64,000 nt of DNA, taken from Xestospongia bergquistia (taxonomy: Eukaryota > Porifera > Demospongiae > Haplosclerida > Petrosiidae). The stretch's first letter is position 1. Each line of letters begins with the position of its first letter. The notes beneath the pieces are model-generated. The model had not been told where the DNA came from. It saw only the letters and a list, made by a program, of their open reading frames with translations, and made no database searches. Positions 58,313 through 64,000 of this stretch are shown here, one piece after another. Where the stretch lies: the NCBI GenBank assembly GCA_963965975.1, contig OZ014419.1:6404150-6468149 (forward strand). Reading direction: 5' to 3'. A program made the translations under genes and the position numbers.

Positions 58313-59245
58313 TAGGTATTCATTAATGATTCTAGTAAAGATAAAGGTATTCATTTTCCGTTTGGTTATCTCAAGGCTAGCAGTAGTGGCAACTTTGTCA
58401 ATCTTTTTGTCATGCCATTCAATTACACACGACTACTACCTCTTATCGGTCAGTGATGTAGTAATAGAGAAGTACAGGTTAGATAGAGTCTGAGGTCAAA
58501 TAAACTACTGCGTATAAGTCAGAAACCCAAGGACCTTTGATATAATTCTCAAGTATGGGGAGTGTTATCAGACTGATAGTCAACTATATCATGTAGTTCC
58601 CATTGACCAAAAACCCTATAGTTATATAATAAAAAGTAGTTGAAAAGCCCCTTTATCTGACCAATCGAATTGCTTGGATTATGCGGTGTACTAACTTATT
58701 TATGTTCAGTGTAGTTTACACTACCTATTATATCTATGAAAGGTATGAGCACTACATGTAGATGCATGTACATGTTGCATGTACACGCATGTACATATAG
58801 TGCATGTGCATGTAACATGTACATATAAGGACATGTTATATGTGAGTTAATGGTAGTGTAGACAATGTATTGTCTTATTGACATACATACATTACTTGTT
58901 AATACTTAATAGTATTAATTGTTAGATTTCTGTCTTTAAAATTAATTTAAAATATTTTAATATTATAGAGGAACTACAGAGACAGCAATTGCGTCCATCA
59001 TCAAAATGGAGGTCAGAATTTGCTGATTACATCACTACAGTTCCAAGTTACTATGCTCAGGTATTTAAAATACACAAGTCATAATGACATCATTGTTTTA
59101 TTTGTAGCCATTACGTAAAGCCCTTCAACTGATGGGAGCTCATCCTAGTTTAGTACCTGAGTCATTTGATGGACAAATGAGTTATTCTATTACTAATTAT
59201 CTGAGGAAGTTAAAGAAACAGGTCAGTTAATGGAATTACGGATTT

Positions 59246-59304
<59 letters not shown>

Positions 59305-62150
59305 TCCCTCCCCCCCTCTCTCTCTCTAATGAACACACACACAAGGCTAAAATAGATGTAACTAAATTGTCATCACAAATTGTAAGAAATAGAGGAAAAG
59401 TTGATAACAATAATGCAAAAAAACCTTCAGGAATGTAAGTTTATGATTACATCACATTTCTTACAATTACATCACATCTATTATTATTACATTATATTAT
59501 ATTAGAGTTGATTTAGGAGATGGTATTAGTGTAGCTATTGGCTCAACGGATGCAAACTCAGGCGAGGTAAGCTCAGGAACTCAATCCTATGTTATGTAGA
59601 GACTCGTTCCTATGTTATTATAGTTATTTAGTAACTCATTTCTATGTTTTGTATGTAGAGACTCAGACCTATGTTATGTAGAGACTCGTTCCTATACTCT
59701 TTGTTCTTCCTATTTGTAGGTAACTAGTCAAAGTTATCGTAATCCATTTGATATCCCTCGGAGGTCCCTATTAGGTCAAGTAGCAAGAATGAGAGCTAAT
59801 TTTTTGTATTCATCAACTAACACACCACACCTCATTGAAGAAGGTATGTCACTTTGTATGGATCTTAGTCTTATTATTGCTGTCTCAATTGCATACAATA
59901 TAAATACATTATAAAGTGTGTAGTCTTATATTGTTGTCTCAATTGCATACAATATAAATATTGTTCTTTTCTCTTGTTCTAGTTTCAAAGCATGAGGTAC
60001 CAATAGGACAAATGGGAAATTATCAGAAACATCTAAAAAGGATCAATCCACTTAGGGAATTAGATACTGGAGATGTCAGAACTCAACTGTTTGGAAATCC
60101 ATTTAAACTCGAAAAACCCTCTGATAAAGTAATGGATAAATAAGTGAATGAATGGACAGACTAATGGGCTGATTAATGGATGAATGGATAGCTAGATGGA
60201 TAAATGAACAGACTAATTGATAGATAGTTGACTGTATAGACAGACTAATGGATTAATTAAAGGATGCATGGACAGACTAATTGATTAATCAACACGTACA
60301 TGGACAGACTAATTGACTAGTGGACTGATTAATGGATGAATGCTAGATGTACTAATGGATTAATTAAAGGATGCATGGACAGAGTAATTGATTAATCAAC
60401 ACGTACATGGACAGACTAATTGACTAGTGGACTGATTAATGGATGAATGCTAGATGTACTAATGGATTAATTAAAGGATGTATGAACAGGCTAATGGACT
60501 GATTAATAGACAACATATTAACAATACATTACATAATATATTCATGTATAAATATAGTAAGTAAGGAGATGAGATTACTTAAACTTTGTTATGATGTTGG
60601 TATGTATCTGTGAAAATACCAAGAAATTTAGTTGATAAAGACAAGCTACTGTCCAATGTGCAGTATATATCCGTACAACATGCAATGTTTGTGTTCATCT
60701 CAAAGAATAATATTTGTAATATTTGTATTGCAGTGTATTCAATTATAACCCATTTCCTCTAATAACTCTGAGTTCTCTCCCAAAAATATTACATGCTGAA
60801 TTTATATAGATCGTTGTAATGTTTTTGTGTCTAGACTGTTAATACATGTCATATTAGATCAGAGGTTAAATTCTATAAATTCTCACTAGAAATATGGAAT
60901 GTTTAATACAATAATGTGCACTTAATGTCTAAGAATGTCCCCTTTGAAATTGTCTGCACAAGTTGCTTGTGTACAACTGTAGCAATAGCTTATAATATTA
61001 ATGTATACACTATACTATGAAGCCCTTCAACCTAGTCTATAATATTATAGTTATAGTATCGTAATGTATTAACATAATTTGATTGAGATATAACTTGCGT
61101 GATCGATGCTGCCATTAAGTGTTATGATAATTCATTTATTGTAATGGTACTATATAATTATTATTGATGAAGAGGGTCTGAAATATTATGTTTGTTTTTA
61201 ATTCCTTCACATAGAGGGGACCTGATGACTATGGTAATGTAGCTGATGAAATGATGGTAGAGCGATTAAAAAGACCTGGTAGTCCAGCAAGGAATCCTCG
61301 TAAACGCAAGCTACGTTCCCCTTCTCCTTTACCCTCTTCACCTTCCCAGAACAAGCCCACACTTCCCGATCCTGGTGTTCCAAAACCAAATAAAATACCA
61401 AAAGATACTCAAATTAAACAAGAGAGTGATAACGGAGTTAAATTTTCCAAACTTTCAAACTCCACCCACCCTCTACCACTACAAGTAAGCACCATAGCAA
61501 CTGAAGATGTGGAAATTGTTGAGATTGACTCATCCACTCAATTAAAAGCTGACTCCACAGATCAAAGTGACAGTATGGAAATTGACTTAGTTGACCCCCT
61601 GGATGGGTCCAGTAAAGACTTAATAAGACAAGACCCAGTGATTCCACCTGTTGACTCAAATTCACATTCTCTTCAAAAGTTACCTAAAATACCACACCCA
61701 CCAGATCTCATCAAAAATGAATCCTCTCTTTCAAATAGCAAAAAGGATATACCCGTATTGATTAACCGTAAACGAACTCCTTCCCCTACCTCCTTCTCCC
61801 TTCCCTCATCCAAACGCCCAAATAAGGACACTACTAAGCCTCCAAATATTGTCATTGAGGGTCTTCCTAAAAGTAACAATAAATCTCCTTCACCTTCTCC
61901 TCTGATTGCTCCACTTCGTCAGACTGGATTATCCTCTGCTTCTCAAGTATTGAACGAAGAGTTTAAGAGAAAACAAACAACAGAAAATTTGAAATTGAAG
62001 CAACTGATTACGAAAGAAATCCGTAAACACAGTAAAAGTAAGAAATGGATGAATGGATGGGAATGTGGTCAGATGGATCAATTGATCATTGGCAGGTATA
62101 GTCATATTAAATTAGTGATAGGAATGTCAGACAGAAATATTAAAGAATGA
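54621..62150 (+). CDS. INTS6: Integrator complex subunit 6 (15 or more exons; C-terminal exon may lie outside)
   Basis: Integrator subunit, part of the complex that cleaves nascent snRNA and promoter-proximal transcripts. In other animals INTS6 helps recruit PP2A to Integrator. The N-terminus is a VWA domain with the metal-site motif DTSASMNQ (MGIILFLVDTSAS). Further family blocks: YRARDPASAGDHYMLVSF, RWDQRIF, IYVRPNPKT, GHWPIPESFWP, YELEPSPLTQ, FGYLKASSSGNFVNLFVMP, NPFDIPRR, GQMGNYQKHLKRINPLREL, GNPFKL and, near the end, LITKEIRKHSK. Exons: 54621-54731, 54852-54929, 55118-55264, 55623-55715, 55913-56114, 57002-57396, 57870-58022, 58316-58448, 58969-59060, 59108-59221, 59346-59434, 59506-59566, 59720-59843, 59983-60128, 61215-62037 or to 62150. 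A donor-like AAAA/GTAAG at 62037 sits where other animals splice into the conserved C-terminal helix; no such exon was recognised before 64000. Read-through gives a stop at 62150 (957 aa). Confidence 0.93.
57643..57860. repeat. 55-bp tandem repeat, four copies, at the 3' end of INTS6 intron 6
   Basis: TTTACAGCTGGACATTTTAT starts copies at 57643, 57698, 57753 and 57808, exactly 55 bp apart; copies are almost identical. Each carries a splice-acceptor-like TTATATTTACAG, and the last copy grades into the real acceptor at 57869. Confidence 0.92.
58735..58835. repeat. CATGTA-rich palindromic cluster, INTS6 intron 8
   Basis: Dense run of ACATGTA, GCATGTAC and TGCATGTACA words, each close to self-complementary, with no fixed period. 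Confidence 0.6.
59251..59304. repeat. (CT)n microsatellite, INTS6 intron 10
   Basis: About 25 CT units followed by C-rich interruptions, then ACACACACAAG at the exon 11 acceptor (59345). Confidence 0.9.
60130..60510. repeat. 107-bp tandem repeat built from TAATGGAT-type words, INTS6 intron 14
   Basis: ACTAATGGATTAATTAAAGG starts copies at 60244, 60351 and 60458, exactly 107 bp apart. The preceding 110 bp are diverged versions of the same GGACAGACTAATNGAT words. Confidence 0.88.
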
Positions 62151-64000
62151 ACACCAATTTTCTGGTTGAGTAAATATACATTGGAACAGTCAAACATTCT
62201 AGTAGTCATAAATATTTTACAGGTGGAAGTATAATTTAATTGAAACTTTCAGTAAGCTTAAATTTTGTCTGTAATAGGCAGAATATTGAACCTGTTGATT
62301 AAGTAATACATTTCCTATATTTAGTAGACACAACTAACACTATTATTCTTTCCTTTCTGGTCATTCGTGGAATGATGAGTACATGTTTGTCAACAGATTC
62401 AATAATCTATCTAGCACTACAAAGACAGTTAGAATGCTTAGTAACTATAGCAACAACAATACTAGTGCTAAACTTGTAGGAAACCCTAATTAATTTTGAT
62501 GGAGACATCTAGTATTTTCTGGTAATCTATTTTAAATTGTAAGTCATACATAGGTATTTCTGCATTAAGTATATCTTTAGTTGTTTGTATTAACTTTACA
62601 GATTTTAGCAAAATGTCATAGTAAAATCACTAAAAATTTTGTATGTGCTAAAATTTAATTTCACACATCACAATACATTGAAAATGGTTATGATCCTGAA
62701 AGATTTAATACATGCTAAATCAGAATGTTTTAAAATCATTACATTTAATTGATGCAGTTGTGACCTGATTTGTAATAAGGGAGTACTTCTGTTTGTGACC
62801 TGATTTGTAATAAGGGAGTACTTCTGTTTGTGACCTGATTTGCAATAAGGGAGTACTTCTGTTTGTGACATGATTTGTAAAAAGAGGGACTATTGTTAAA
62901 ACACCACAAAAACAGTTTTTTAAACATATAGTTACCATGAATAATTGTGCATATATAGCAAGTATATATTGTACTGTATAAATTGTTTTTGAGATCAGTG
63001 GTCCTTTTTTACAAATCAGGTCACAAATGTTTTGTCAGAAGTGGTCCCTTATTGCAAATCAGGTCACAATTATTGATAACATCAATGTAAGGTCATTTTA
63101 AAGTTATGTGGTAAGTGGTAATATTAAATAGCTTCTTTTAAAGCCTGCAATCTGACTTTTGGGACATATATTATTAAACACACAGCTATATATGGTAATA
63201 ACAAGAATTACATCAAATTCTCCGTACACTGTAAATCAGGCTTTACTGCATTTTTAACACTGGCATCATTGTTGCTATAGTTACTAAATAACAGTATTCA
63301 TTCAGTCATTTAGTAGTAATTCAATAGCTCTTTATATCAATACATTAATTTCAACTTGATTTTCCAAGGATATGACAATTTATTAACAAAGATGAGTCAT
63401 AGATTCTTTGTTGGTATGACGTAACAATAGTAGATGTGTAACAATCGTGGGTACATACAATACTACAATGAAATAGTAAACCACAAAAGAAGAATAGTGA
63501 AATTCAATAGGAATTAAATATCAATTATATAGATAGATAGATAGACAAATGTAGACATAATACTCTAGTTTATTGTTATGAATGTTGAATGATAACATTT
63601 GTGGCAGTCCCACACTCTCACTGGCAGACTCATCACCAGTGAACTGTTACTAAATCTAATACACGATAAAAGTACTTTTATAATAGTTATATAACATGTT
63701 AGTTATTTACTTATAATAAATATATATTTTATATGTATACATAACTGCACTGTATATATAGAGAGAATATATTAGAAGTCTGTTTATATAATAACTATTT
63801 TTGGCATGTTTTATGGGCTAATAGTCACGTTATTTATCGCACCATATTTAAGATTCCTTTGTGTGACTACTACAAACTATTAATAAGTAAAACAAACTAT
63901 TAATCCATAAAATAACAACATTACTATTGTAACATTAATTAAGCATGGCAAAAATGCACTCCAATCATGCACATTGTGTGTAGGCATATTACACACAATA
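62151..64000. other. AT-rich sequence after INTS6, no supported gene
   Basis: No coding region recognised. It may hold a long INTS6 3' intron or UTR. The main structure is the foldback repeat at about 62440-63285; the rest is AT-rich with a short GATA run at about 63531-63544. Confidence 0.5.
62440..63285. repeat. Decayed foldback element with AAATCAGGTCACA repeats on both arms
   Basis: Outer arms: AGTAACTATAGCAACAA at about 62440 and its reverse complement TTGTTGCTATAGTTACT at about 63269. Inner part: three to four head-to-tail copies of about 35 bp with TGACCTGATTTGTAATAAGG (62758-62890), and two inverted copies with AAATCAGGTCACAA (63013-63070). Intermediate arm sequence (TTTAAAAT...TTACATT...ATTGATG) also pairs loosely. 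Confidence 0.6.

Noticed and set aside
62668-62938. Three overlapping minus-strand frames with repeated NRSTPLLQIRSQ-type units
   Set aside because: Arise from the 35-bp repeat on the foldback; no start, domain or splice evidence.

Overview
The window looks like nuclear DNA of a demosponge, most likely Amphimedon queenslandica or a close relative. It is AT-rich, with short GT-AG introns (often about 50 nt), very tight gene spacing, animal-specific regulators (MED12, INTS6), a single-exon TRIM-NHL gene, and secreted proteins with the short fibrinogen-like domain common in sponge and cnidarian genomes. The species is inferred from these traits and not from a database match. No rRNA, tRNA, CRISPR or virus-like element was seen.

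Layout. (1) 1-6.4 kb: a tandem cluster of intronless secreted coiled-coil plus fibrinogen-like proteins. Two copies are intact (1279-2418, 3543-4673), one is a disrupted full-length copy (5328-6374) and two are truncated relics. (2) 6.4-10.65 kb: AT-rich intergenic DNA with a 98-bp repeat. (3) 10656-22250: a complete 34-exon MED12 gene whose spliced frame gives about 2180 residues. (4) 22.3-26.0 kb: no convincing protein gene, but a CCAAT/TATA promoter-like start followed by hairpin-forming repeats, possibly a non-coding transcript. (5) 26018-34252: an 11-exon gene for a PP2A B'' (PPP2R3-type) regulatory subunit. (6) 36649-34853, minus strand: a seven-exon calcineurin-like metallophosphoesterase, head to head with (7). 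(7) 36709-54364: a tandem expansion of D-cysteine desulfhydrase / ACC-deaminase-like PLP enzymes. It holds six near-full copies and two broken fragments, interrupted by a 1.24-kb foldback transposon with TTAA target duplications and by a TRIM-NHL gene (43973-46111). (8) 54621 to at least 62037: INTS6, starting only about 256 bp after the last PLP-enzyme copy. (9) 62.2-64 kb: intergenic DNA with a decayed foldback repeat.

MED12, PPP2R3 and INTS6 are single-copy housekeeping regulators (transcription, phosphatase targeting, RNA processing). The accessory interest lies in the two expanding families. The secreted fibrinogen-like cluster shows conserved leaders and coiled coils, clustered changes in the C-terminal domain and mosaic 3' ends, as expected for recognition proteins evolving by duplication and gene conversion. 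The PLP-enzyme cluster shows one conserved ancestral-type copy and a set of derived copies with altered substrate-loop and phosphate-loop motifs, plus copies that look chimeric or newly broken. Reading frames were checked by hand for exon-phase consistency; expression, subcellular location and substrate are not visible in the sequence.
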